Shown here: positions 44,911 through 55,569 of the stretch, piece after piece
Layout of the letters: each line of letters opens with the position of its first letter
Position numbering within the stretch: position 1 is the first letter of the stretch
Assembly (NCBI RefSeq): GCF_032452875.1
Contig: NC_083885.1
Coordinates: forward strand, 30,979,925 to 31,043,924
DNA length: 64,000 nt
Direction: 5' to 3'
DNA from: Bos javanicus
Lineage: Eukaryota > Chordata > Mammalia > Artiodactyla > Bovidae
Notes under the pieces: generated by a model
Told to the model about the DNA's origin: nothing
What the model saw: the letters and a program-made list of their open reading frames with translations, nothing else
Databases searched by the model: none
Made by a program: the position numbers and the translations under genes

Positions 44911-47900
44911 CTAAATTCCATATATATGTGTTAGTATACTGTATTGGTGTTTTTCCTTCTGGCTTACTTCACTCTGTATAATAGGCTCCAGTTTCATCCA
45001 CCTCATTAGAACTGATTCAAATGAATTCTTTTTAATGGCTGAGTAATACTCCATCGTGTATATGTACCACTGCTTTCTTTATCCATTCATCTGCTGATGG
45101 ACATCTAGGTTGCTTCCATGTCCTGGCTATTATAAACAGTGCTGCGATGAACATTGGGGTACATGTGTGTCTTTCCCTTCTGGTTTCCTCAGTGTGTATG
45201 CCCAGCAGTGGGATTGCTGGATCATAAGGCAGTTCTATTTCCAGTTTTTTAAGGAATCTCCACACTGTTCTCCATAGTGGCTGTACTAGTTTGCATTCCC
45301 ACCAACAGTGTAAGAGGGTTCCCTTTTCTCCACACCCTCTCCAGCATTTATTATTTGTAGACTTTTGGATCGCAGCCATTCTGACTGGTGTGAAATGGTA
45401 CCTCATAGTGGTTTTGATTTGCATTTCTCTGATAATGAGTGATGTTGAGCATCTTTTCATGTGTTTGTTAGCCATCTGTATGTCTTCTTTGGAGAAATGT
45501 CTACTTAGTTCTTTGGCCCATTTTTTGATTGGGTCATTTATTTTTCTGGAGTTGAGCTGTAGGAGTTGCTTGTATATTTTTGAGATTAGTTGTTTGTCCA
45601 TTGCTTCATTTGCTATTATTTTCTCCCATTCTGAAGGCTGCCTTTTCACCTTGCTAATAGTTTCCTTTGATGTGCAGAAGCTTTTAAGGTTAATTAGGTC
45701 CCATTTATTTATTTTTGCTTTTATTGCCAATATTCTGGGAGGTGGGTCATAGAGGATCCTGCTGTTATGTATGTCAGAGAGTGTTTTGCCTATGTTCTCC
45801 TCGAGGAGTTTTATAGTTTCTGGTCTTACATTTAGATCTTTAATCCATTTTGAGTTTATTTTTATGTATGGTGTTAGAAAGTGTTCTAGTTTCATTCTTT
45901 TACAAGTGGTTGACCAGATTTCCCAGCACCACTTGGTGAAGAGATTGTCTTTAATCCATTGTATATTCTTGCCTCCTTTGTCAAAGATAAGGTGTCCATA
46001 GGTGCGTGGATTTATCTCTGGGCTTTCTATTTTGTTCCATTGATCTATATTTCTGTCTTTGTGCCAGTACCATACTGTCTTGATAACTGTGGCTTTGTAG
46101 TAGAGCCTGAAGTCAGGTAGGTTGATTCCTCCAATTCCATTCTTCTTTCTCAGGATCACTTTGGCTATTCGAGGTTTTTTGTATTTCCATACAAATTGTG
46201 AAATTATTTGTTCTAGCTCTGTGAAGAATACTGTTGGTAGCTTGATAGGGATTGCATTGAATCTATAAATTGCTTTGGGTAGTATACTCATTTTCACTAT
46301 ATTGATTCTTCTAATCCATGAACATGGTATATTTCTCCATCTATTAGTGTCCTCTTTGATTTCTTTCACCAGTGTTTTATAGTTTTCTATATATAGGTCT
46401 TTAGTTTCTTTACATAGATATATTCCTAAGTATTTTATTCTTTCCGTTGCAATGGTGAATGGAATTGTTTCCTTAATTTCTCTTTCTGTTTTCTCATTAT
46501 TAGTGTATAGGAATGCAAGGGATTTCTGTGTGTTGATTTTACATCCTGCAACTTTACTATAGTCATTGATTATTTCTAGTAATTTTCTGGTGGAGTCTTT
46601 AGGGTTTTCTATGTAGAGGATCATGCCATCTGCAAATAGTGAGAGTTTTACTTCTTCTTTTCCAATTTGGATTCCTTTTATTTCTTTTTCTGCTCTGATT
46701 GCTATGGCCAAAACTTCCAAAACTATGTTGAATAGTAATGGTGAAAGTGGGCACCCTTGTCTTGTTCCTGACTTTAGAGGAAATGCTTTCAATTTTTCAC
46801 CATTGAAGATAATGTTTGCTGTGGGTTTGTCATATATAGCTTTTATTATGTTGAGGTATGTTCCTTCTATTCCTGCTTTCTGGAGAGTTTTTATCATAAA
46901 TGGGTGTTGAATTTTGTCAAAGCCTTTCTCTGCATCTATTGAGATAATCATATGGTTTTTATTTTTCAATTTGTTATTGTGGTGTATTACATTGATTGAC
47001 TTGCGGATATTGAATCCTTGCATCCCTGGGATAAAGCCCACTTGGTCATGGTGTATGATCTTTTTAATGTGTTGTTGGATTCTGATTGCTAGAATTTTGT
47101 TAAGGATTTTTGCATCTATGTTCATCAGTGATATTGGCCTGTAGTTTTCTTTTTTTGTAACATCTTTGTCAGGTTTTGGTATTAGGGTGATGGTGGCCTC
47201 ATAGAATGAGTTTGGAAGTTTACCTTCCTCTGCAATTTTCTGGAAGAGTTTGAGCAGGATAGGTGTTAGCTCTTCTCTAAATTTTTGGTAGAATTCAGCT
47301 GTGAAGCCGTCTGGACCTGGGCTTTTGTTTGCTGAAAGATTTTTGATTACAGTTTCAATTTCCGTGCTTGTGATGGGTCTGTTAAGATTTTCTATTTCTT
47401 CCTGGTCCAGTTTTGGAAAGTTGTACTTTTCTAAGAATTTGTCCATTTCTCCCACGTTGTCCATTTTATTGGCATATAATTGTTGATAGTAGTCTCTTAT
47501 GATCCTTTGTATTTCTGTGTTGTCTGTTGTGATCTCTCCATTTTCATTTCTAATTTTATTGATTTGATTTTTCTCCCTTTGTTTCTTGAGTCTGGCTAAA
47601 GGTTTGTCAATTTTATTTATCCTTTCAAAGAACCAGCTTTTGGTTTTGTTGATTTTTGCTATGGTCTCTTTTGTTTCTTTTGCATTTATTTCTGCTCTAA
47701 TTTTTAAGATTTCTTTCCTTCTACTAACCCTGGGGTTCTTCATTTCTTCCTTTTCTAGTTGCTTTAGGTGTAGAGTTAGGTTATTTATTTGACTTTTTTC
47801 TTGTTTCTTGAGGTGTGCCTGTATTGCTATGAACTTTCCCCTTAGGACTGCTTTTACCATGTCCCACAGGTTTTGGGTTGTTGTGTTTTCATTTTCATTT

Positions 47901-48724
47901 GTTTCTATGCAAGTTTTGATTTCTTTTTTGATTTCTTCTGTGATTTGTTGGTTATTCAGCACCATGTTGTTCAGCCTCCATATGTTGGAATTTTTAATAG
48001 TTTTTCTCCTGTAATTGAGATCTAATCTTACTGCATTGTGGTCAGAAAAGATGCTTGGAATGATTTCTATTTTTTTGAATTTACCAATGCTAGTTTTATG
48101 GCCCAGGATGTGATCTATCCTGGAGAAGTTTCCATGTGCGCTTGAGAAAAAGGTGAAATTCATTGTTTGGGGATGGAATGTCCTATAGATATCAATTAGG
48201 TCTAACTGGTATATTGTATCATTTAAAGTTTGTGTTTCCTTGTTAATTTTCTGTTTAGATGATCTATCCATAGGTGTGAGTGGGGTATTAAAGTCTCCCA
48301 CTATTATTGTGTTATTGTTAATTTCTCCTTTCATACTTGTTAGCATTTGTCTTACATACTGTGGTGCTCCCGTGTTGGGTGCATATATATTTATAATTGT
48401 TATATCTTCTTCTTGGATTGATCCTTTGATCATTATGTAGTGACCTTCTTTGTCTTTTTTCACAGCCTTTGTTTTAAAGTCTATTTTATCTGATATGAGT
48501 ATTGCTACTCCTGCTTTCTTTTGCTCCCTATTTGCATGGAAAATCTTTTTCCAACCCTTCACTTTCATTCTGTATGTGTCCCCTGTTTTGAGGTGGGTCT
48601 CTTATAGACAACATATGTAGGGGTCTTGTTTTTGTATCCATTCAGCCAGTCTTTGTCTTTTGGTTGGGGCATTCAACCCATTTAGGTTTAAGGTAATTAC
48701 TGATAAGTACGATCCCGTTGCCAT
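44911..48724 (-). pseudogene. L1 ORF2 (endonuclease-RT), nearly intact but dead
   Basis: The native span is about 1270 codons from MATGSYLSVITLN. A TAA replaces the Gln of LQETHL (codon 41, 48602-48604), just before the catalytic Glu. Downstream, 1178 codons are open (48568 to 45032). Endonuclease landmarks GDFNTPL, RIDHILG and SDHNA are present. RT motif A reads DAEKGFD instead of DAEKAFD, and motif C reads FADG instead of FADD (GAC to GGC, 46625-46627), which removes a catalytic aspartate. The Cys-rich segment is intact. One extra base in an A-run near 45077-45081 shifts the last 50 or so codons away from WYIYTMEYY. The protein cannot be made whole or active. Confidence 0.94.
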
Positions 48725-48775
48725 TTACTTTATTGTTTTGGGTTCAAATTTATACACCGTTTTTGTGTTTCCTGT

Positions 48776-49702
48776 CTAGAGAATATCCTTTAGCATTTGT
48801 AGGAGAGCTGGTTTGGTGGTGCAGAATTCTCTCAGCTTTTGCTTGTCTGAAAAGCTTTTGATTTCTCCTTCATACTTGAATGAAATCCTTGCTGGGTACA
48901 ATAATCTGAGCTGTAGGTTATTTTCTTTCATCATTTTAAGTATGTCTTGCCATTCCCTCCTGGCTTGAAGAGTTTCTATTGAAAGATCAGCTGTTATCCT
49001 CATGGGAATTCCCTTGTGTGTTATTTGTTGTTTTTCCCTTGCTGGTTTTAATATTTGTTCTTTGTGTTTGATCTTTGTTAATTTCATTAATATGTGTCTT
49101 GGGGTGTTTCACCTTGGGTTTATCCTGTTTGGGACTCTCTGGGTTTCTTGAACTTGGGTGATTATTTCCTTCCCCAGTTTAGGGAAGTTTTCAACTATTA
49201 TCTCCTCAAGTATTTTCTCATGGTCTTTCTTTTTGTCTTCTTCTTCTGGAACCCCTATGATTCGAATGTTGTAGCATTTAATATTGTCCTAGAGGTCTCT
49301 GAGATTGTCCTCGTTTCTTTTAATTCGTTTTTCTTTTATCCTCTCTGATTCATTTATTTCAACCATTCTATCTTCTAATGCACTAATCCTATCTTCTGCC
49401 TCTGTTATTCTACTATTTATTGCCTCCAGAGTGTTTTTAATTTCATTTATTGCATTATTCATTATATATTGACTCTTTTTTATTTCTTCTACATCCTTGT
49501 TAAACCTTTCTTGCATCTTCTCAATCCTTGTCTCCAGGCTATTTATCTGTGATTCCTTTTTAATTTCAAGATTTTGGATCAGTTTCACTATCATTATTCG
49601 GAATTCTTTATCAGGTAGATTCCCTATCTCTTCCTCTTTTGTTTGGTTTGGTGGGCATTTATCCTGTTCCTTTATCTGCTGGGTATTCCTCTGTCACTTC
49701 AT
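48776..49702 (-). pseudogene. L1 ORF1 (RNA-binding chaperone), three stops
   Basis: The frame runs without a shift for 308 codons from an ATG at 49700-49702. An N-terminal basic segment leads to a coiled coil with heptad-like INSRITEAEDRISALEDRM, then EKRIKRNEDNLRDL. The RRM-like region includes NIRIIGVPEEED, and the C-terminal domain has ADLSIETLQARREW, LYPARISFKYEGEIKSF and DKQKLREF. Three in-frame stops interrupt it: TGA at codon 3 (49694-49696), TAG where RDLW is expected (49289-49291) and TGA in NPRxNTPRH (49109-49111). Each is one transition from the expected codon (CGA, TGG, CGA). In the family, ORF1p trimers coat L1 RNA. This copy makes none of full length. Confidence 0.92.
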
Positions 49703-50042
49703 CTTGTTTAAATTGCTGAGTTTGGGGTGTCCTTTCTGTATTCTGGCAGTTTGTGGAGTTCTCTTTATTGTGGCTTTTCCTCACTGTGTGTGGGTTTGTA
49801 CAGGTGGCTTGTCAAGGTTTCCTGGTTAAGGAAGCTTGTGTCTGTGTTCTGGTGGGTGGAGCTGAATTTCTTCTCTCTCCTTTCGAAGACTTGGGTTGCT
49901 TTATTGGGTGCCTGATGTCCTCTGCCGGCATTCAGAAGTTGTTTTGTGGAATTTACTTGACGTTTAAATGCTCTTTTGATGAATTTGTGGGGGAGAAAGT
50001 GTTCTCCCCGTCCTACTCCTCCGCCATCTTGGCTCCTCCTCC
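49703..50042 (-). promoter_or_regulatory. L1 5' UTR with YY1-like site
   Basis: About 340 bp from the L1 5' end to ORF1. Near the start, on the minus strand, lies CCAAGATGGCGG (50021-50032), the YY1-type core that in human L1 directs accurate transcription start. Its presence and the complete left-over 5' sequence show the insertion was not 5'-truncated. Activity is unknown. Confidence 0.75.
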
Positions 50043-50086
50043 AAATGCAATTATTTTAAATGAAATGACATACCACTTTAATACAT

Positions 50087-53000
50087 CAGATGAGATCAGT
50101 CGCTCAGTCGTGTCCGACTCTTTGCAACCCCATGAATTGCAGCACACCAGGCCTCCCTGTCCAACACCAACTCCCAGAGTTCACCCAGACTCACGTCCAT
50201 CGAGTCAGTGCTGCCATCCAGCCATCTCATCCTCTGTCGTCCCCTTCTCCTCCTGCCCCCAATCCCTCCCAGCATCAGAGTCTTTTCCAATGAGTCAACT
50301 CTTCACATGAGGTGGCCAAAGTACTGGAGTTTCAGCTTTAGCATCATTCCTTCCAATGAAATCCCAGGGCTGATCTCCTTCACAATGGACTGGTTGGATC
50401 TCCTTGCAGTCCAAGGGACTCTCAAGAGTCTTCTCCAACACCACACTTCAAAAGCATCAATTCTTTGGTGCTCAGCCTTCTTCACAGTCCAACTCTCACA
50501 TCCATACATGACCACAGGAAAAACCATAGCCTTGACTAGACGAACCTTTGTTGGCAAAGTAATGTCTCTGCTTTTGAATATGCTATCTAGGTTGGTCATA
50601 ACTTCCTTCCAAGGAGTAAGCATCTTTTAATTTCATGGCTGCAGTCACCATCTGTAGTAATTTTGGAGCCCAGAAAAATAAAGTCTGACACTGTTTCCAC
50701 TGTTTCCTCATCTATTTCCCATGAAGTGGTGGGACCAGATGCCATGATCTTCGTTTTCTGAATGTTGAGCTTTAAGCCAACTTTTTCACTCTCCACTTTA
50801 ACTTTCATCAAGAGGCTTTTGAGTTCCTCTTCACTTTCTGCCATAAGGGTGGTGTCATCTGCATATCTGAGGATATGGGTATTTCTCCCGGCAATCTTGA
50901 TTCCAGTTTGTGTTTTTTCCAGCCCAGCGTTTCTCATGATGTACTCTGCATATAAGTTAAATAAACAGGGTGACAAAATACAGCCTTGACGAACTCCTTT
51001 TCCTATTTTGAACCAATCTGTTGTTCCATGTCCAGTTCTAGCTGTTGCTTCCTGACCTGCATACAAATTTCTCAAGAGGTAGATGAGGTGGTCTGGTATT
51101 CCCATCTCTTTCAGATTTTTCCATAGTTTACTGTGATCCATACAGTCAAAGGCTTGGCATAGTCAACAAAGCAGAAATAGATGTTTTTCTGGAACTCTCT
51201 TGGTTTTTCTATGATCCAATGGATGTTGGCAATTTGATCTCTGGTTCCTCTGCCTTTTCTAAAACCAGCTTGAACATCAGGAAATTCACGGTTCATGTAT
51301 TGCTGAAGCCTGGCTTGGAGAATTTTGAGCATTACTTTACTAGCGTGTGAGATGAGTGCATTTGTGCGGTGGTTTGAGCATTCTTTGGCATTGCCTTTCT
51401 TTGGGATTGGAATGAAAACTGACCTTTTCCAGTCCTGTGGCCACTGCTGAGTTTTCCAAATTTGCTGGCATATTGAGTACAGCACTTTCACAGCATCATC
51501 TTTCAGGATTTGGAATAGCTCAACTGGAGTTCCATCACCTCCACTAGCTTTGTTCCTAGTGATGCTTTCTAAGGACCTCTTGACTTCACATCCCAGGATG
51601 TCTGGCTCTAGGTCAGTGATCACACCATTATGATTATCTGGGTCATGAAGATCTTTTTTGTACAGTTCTTCTGTGTATTCTTGCTGTCTCTTCTTAATAT
51701 CTTCTTTTGACTATGCCAACGCCTTTGACTGTGTGGATCATAATAAACTGTGGAAAATTCTGAAAGAGATGGGAATAACAGACCACCTGATCTGCCTCTT
51801 GAGAAATTTGTATGCAGGTCAGGAAGCAACAGTTAGAACTGGACATGGAACAACAGATTGGTTCAAAATAGGAAAAGGAGTTCGTCAAGGCTGTATTTTG
51901 TCACCCTGTTTATTTAACTTATATGCAGAGTACATCATGAGAAACCCTGGGCTGGAAGAAGCACAAGCTGGAGTCAAGATTGCTGGGAGAAATATCAATA
52001 ACCAGATATGTAGATGACACCACCCTTATGGCAGAAAGTGAAGAGGAACTCAAAAGCCTCTTGATGAAAGTGAAAGTGGCGAGTTAAAAACTTGGCTTAA
52101 AGCTCAACATTCAGAAAACGAAGATCATGGCATCTGGTCCCACCACTTCATGGGAAATAGATGGGGAAACAGTGGAAACAGTGTCAGACTTTATTTTTCT
52201 GGGCTCCAAAATCACTACAGATGGTGATTGCAGCCATGAAATTAAAAGACGCTTACTCCTTGGAAGGAAAGTTATGACCAACCTAGATAGCATATTCAAA
52301 AGCAGAGACATTACTTTGCCAACAAAGGTCCATCTAGTCAAGGCTATGGTTTTTCCTGTGGTCATGTATGGATGTGAGAGTTGGACTGTGAAGAAGGCTG
52401 AGGGCCGAAGAATTGATGCTTTTGAAGTGTGGTGTTGGAGAAGACTCTTGAGAGTCCCTTGGACTGCAAGGAGATCCAAGCAGTCCATTGTGAAAGAGAT
52501 CAGCCCTGGGACTTCATTGGAAGGAATGATGCTAAAGCTGAAACTCCAGTACTTTGGCCACCTCATGCAAAGAGTTGACTCATTGGAAAAGACTCTGATG
52601 CTGGGAGGGATTGGGGGCAGGAGGAGAAGGGGACGACAGAGGATGAGATGGCTGGATGGCATCACTGACTTGATTGACGTGAGTCTCAGTGAACTCCTGG
52701 AGTTGGTGTTGGACAGGGAGGCCTGGAGTGCTGCGATTCATGGGGTCTCAAAGAGTCGGACACGACTGAGTGACTGATCTGATCTGATCTGTTAGGTCCA
52801 TACCATTTCTGTCCTTTATCAAACTCATCTTTGCATGAAATGTTCCTTTGGTATCTCTGATTTTCTTGATGAGTTCGCTAGTCTTTCCCATTCTGTTGTT
52901 TTCCTCTATTTCTTTGCATTGATCACTGAGGAAGGCTTTCTTATCTCTTCTTGCTATTCTTTGGAACTCTGCATTCAGATGCTTGTATCTTTCCTTTTTT

Positions 53001-53601
53001 CCTTTGCTTTTCACTTCCCTTCTTTTCACAGCTATTTGTAAGGCCTCCCTAGACAGCCATTTTGCTTTTTTGCATTTCTTTTCTATAGGAATGGTCTTGA
53101 TCCCTGTCTCCTGTACAATGTCACGAACCTCCTTCCATAGTTCATCAGGCACTCTATCTATCAGATCTAGGCCCTTAAATCTATTTCTCACTTCCACTGT
53201 ATAATCATAAGGGATTTGATTTAGGTCATACCTGAATGGTCTAGTGGTTTTCCCTACTTTCTTCAATTTCAGTCTGAATTTAGCAATAAGGAGTTCGTGG
53301 TCTGAGCCACAGTCAGCTCCTGGTCTTGTTTTTGCTGACTGTATAGAGCTTCTCCATCTTTGGCTGCAAAGAATATAATCAATCTGATTCCGGTGTTGAC
53401 TATCTGGTGATGTCCATGTATAGAGTCTTCTCTTGTGTTGTTGGAAGAGGGTGTTTACTATGACCAGTGCATTTTCTTGGCAAAACTCTATTAGTCTTTG
53501 CCCTGCTTCATTCCATATTCCAAGGCCAAATTTGCCTGTTACTCCAGGTGTTTCTTGACTTCCTACTTTTGCATTCCAGTCCCCTATAATTAAAAGGACA
53601 T
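50087..53601 (-). mobile_element. BovB LINE, minus strand, split by a second BovB
   Basis: Two collinear minus-strand parts, 50087-51705 (RT and 3' end) and 52793-53601 (end of endonuclease and linker), belong to one 5'-truncated BovB of about 2.4 kb. A perfect 11-bp duplication ctttaatacat at 50076-50086 and 53602-53612 brackets the whole. The right part encodes the linker as far as NGMDLT, and the left part resumes at EEDIKK. YADD is intact near 50860. A frame change near 51140 breaks the DYAKAFDCVDH region. Confidence 0.93.
51706..52792 (+). mobile_element. BovB LINE 3' part inserted in another BovB
   Basis: It starts at the DYANAFDCVDH segment and ends with a GATCT tandem tail at about 52777-52792. 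Motif C reads YVDD (near 52007) and lies across a frame break near 52000. 216 codons (52127-52777) of the C-terminal region remain open. It interrupts the minus-strand BovB within its GMDLTEEEDIKK segment. I see no clear duplication, and a few host bases of the CTT-rich site may be lost. Confidence 0.92.
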
Positions 53602-53612
53602 CTTTAATACAT

Positions 53613-55250
53613 AGGAATACATATAAACAGAAACATCTATCAATCCATTTATCCCTTTCCTGTCTTCATATCTACATAGAAAAATATTTAGCTCAGTCTC
53701 ATCAGTATTAACCATGGTTATTTCTGGATGTTGAAAGTTGTGGAAGTTGTTTTCATCTTTTTTTTTAAAAAAATATTACTATTGTTTATTTTTTCAAGAT
53801 AATCAGCATACATCATTTTTATTTGAAAGCAGTTTATGGCTTAAAGTGTCATTTAAGACTTATCCAAAGTTTCTGGGAATAAGCTGGGGCTTACATTAAG
53901 AAAGATTTTATACTTTTATCGTAAAAAGAAAGAAATCAAATTATATATAAAGAACACCGAAACGTTTTGATGGAATTTATTTGATTTCAAACTTGTTAAG
54001 GAAAGTATATTAAATACAAAAAGTAAACACCTCAGTGCACAAATGTTTATTTTTTAAAGTGAAAATTTAGAAATTATCTAACAATAAGCTAATAGTTAAA
54101 GAAATGATGAAACATAATTGAATAGAATATAATCCAATCATAATATTTATTAATTATATAAACCAATTTGAAAATGCTTAATATAATTTTTGAGAAAAAA
54201 TAGGAAATGCAATGTTATGTACAAGTGTTTACAACTCTATTAACATGTCTGAATTGCTAGATGGGAACACATCGAATCAGTCATCTTGGGATGATTTGAG
54301 GTTGTTTGTTTTTTTTTCTTCTTTTAATTCCTTTATATTTTATAAACTAGCTCTCACAGCCATTTTTTGTTTTAAACATAAGAATGTATTTAAATTATTT
54401 AAAAGTAAGTATGTATACGTGTATAAAAATGAGGAGTGGTGATTTTTTTCCTAGTAAATATCTACAGATCATTCATTTTACAAGCTAGCTTGTAACCTCT
54501 TTGGAAAACAGAGAATAAAACTAGAGATTGTGAGGAATAAAGCAGGTCCATTTTGATGGAAGGGAAGGAGGGAGAAAAAATACTCTACAAAAAGCCCCAT
54601 TACCCCCATCATGACATTTAGCTCTGCTCCCCTTATGGACTCTCCTGGCAGAGATTTAAGCAGACCCTGGTCTTTAGAAACTCAGCATTAACAGTCTCCT
54701 TTGTCGTTGATATCATGGTAAGCTTCTTAGACTATCTGGACTACAGACTCATTAGAAGTCCCTTTTAGATCTGAGTCCAATCCATGTCTTTTAATTCCCC
54801 TGTTTTTCCTTAGGGATTTGAGTAATTTCACCACACTGGATCCTCACTTTTTGTTGACAGACCAAAGCAGTGCTTCCCACTGGAAGATTTGGATTATCTC
54901 TTTTTCCCTTAGGTCTCCTGTCAGCATCCAGCCCTACCTCACTGAAGACAGTATTTCTGTCCATTGTTGGGCTATATCCTGCTATCTGCTCCCTCAAGAT
55001 ACAGGTATCTATTCAAAATTGACATCAAAATGTATGATAAAACCAACCAGGAAATGATCGATCAGATTCTAGGTAACTTAAAGTTCTTACAGTTAATCAG
55101 AGACATGAGCAACTAATACTGTTAAAACTAAAGTAAGTATGCCAAAGTCAGAATATGTGTGTGTGAGAGAGGGAGAGAGACAGAGAGAAAGACAGAGAGT
55201 TTTTAACACCATAAGAACTACTTGTGAAATTACCCAACACAGAGGTCCTC
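53613..55250. other. AT-rich DNA, no gene recognised
   Basis: 54060-54210 (attatctaacaataagc, aatagaatataatccaatc) and 53690-53760 recall old L1 3' sequence but are too diverged to call. 54600-55060 is richer in GC with no clear coding frame. Confidence 0.45.
55158..55199. repeat. TG/GA-rich simple repeat
   Basis: gtgtgtgtgagaga followed by repeated gagaga/cagaga units. Confidence 0.85.
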
Positions 55251-55261
55251 AACAGCCCTGT

Positions 55262-55558
55262 CATTTATTTACTTTTTAAAAATTGATGTGTAGTTGATTT
55301 GTAATATTGTGTTAATTTCTGCCGTACAGCAAAGTGACTCAGTTATACACATATATGTATTCTTCTTTATATTCTTTTCCATTATGGTTCATCCCAGGAT
55401 GTTGAATATAGTTCCCTGTGCTATACATTAGGATCATGTTGTATATCCATTCTATATGTAATGGTTTGTTTCTACGAACCCTGACCCCAAACTCCTAGTC
55501 CATCTCTCCCCCATTCTTCCTTCCTCTTGGCAACAATAAGTCTATTCTCTGTGTCTCA
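55262..55558 (-). mobile_element. Old artiodactyl L1 3' end, antisense, perfect TSD
   Basis: The complement of the 3' UTR (tagttgatttgtaatattg, cgtacagcaaagtgactcag, agttccctgtgctatac, aaactcctagtcca). A perfect 11-bp duplication aacagccctgt lies at 55251-55261 and 55559-55569. Confidence 0.92.
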
Positions 55559-55569
55559 AACAGCCCTGT

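Larger units (their letters stand above)
44559..50042 (-). mobile_element. End-to-end bovine-type L1, minus strand
   Basis: From right to left it has a 5' UTR beginning GGAGGAGGAGCCAAGATGG, ORF1 (49702-48776), a spacer of about 51 bp, ORF2 (48724-44911), a 3' UTR and an A-rich tail at 44559-44600. The flanks duplicate aaatgcaatt (44549-44558 and 50043-50052); with a one-base gap the match may extend to a TTTT/AAA nick site. Its length of about 5.5 kb is consistent with no large deletion. It carries several inactivating changes, described with the two reading frames. Confidence 0.95.

Noticed and set aside
45291..45752. 153-codon plus-strand open frame, with a near-identical one on the minus strand at 28932-29393
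   Set aside because: Both are antisense shadows of L1 ORF2. They match each other only because the L1 copies match.
45032..48568. 1178-codon frame as an active L1 ORF2
   Set aside because: It lacks its start (stop at codon 41), has FADG instead of FADD and ends in a frameshift; ORF1 has three stops.
52748..53266. Possible BovB fusion protein at the right joint of the hairpin
   Set aside because: The last residues (after NGMDLT) come from the antisense of the inserted BovB tail. It is read-through at an insertion joint, not a designed fusion.
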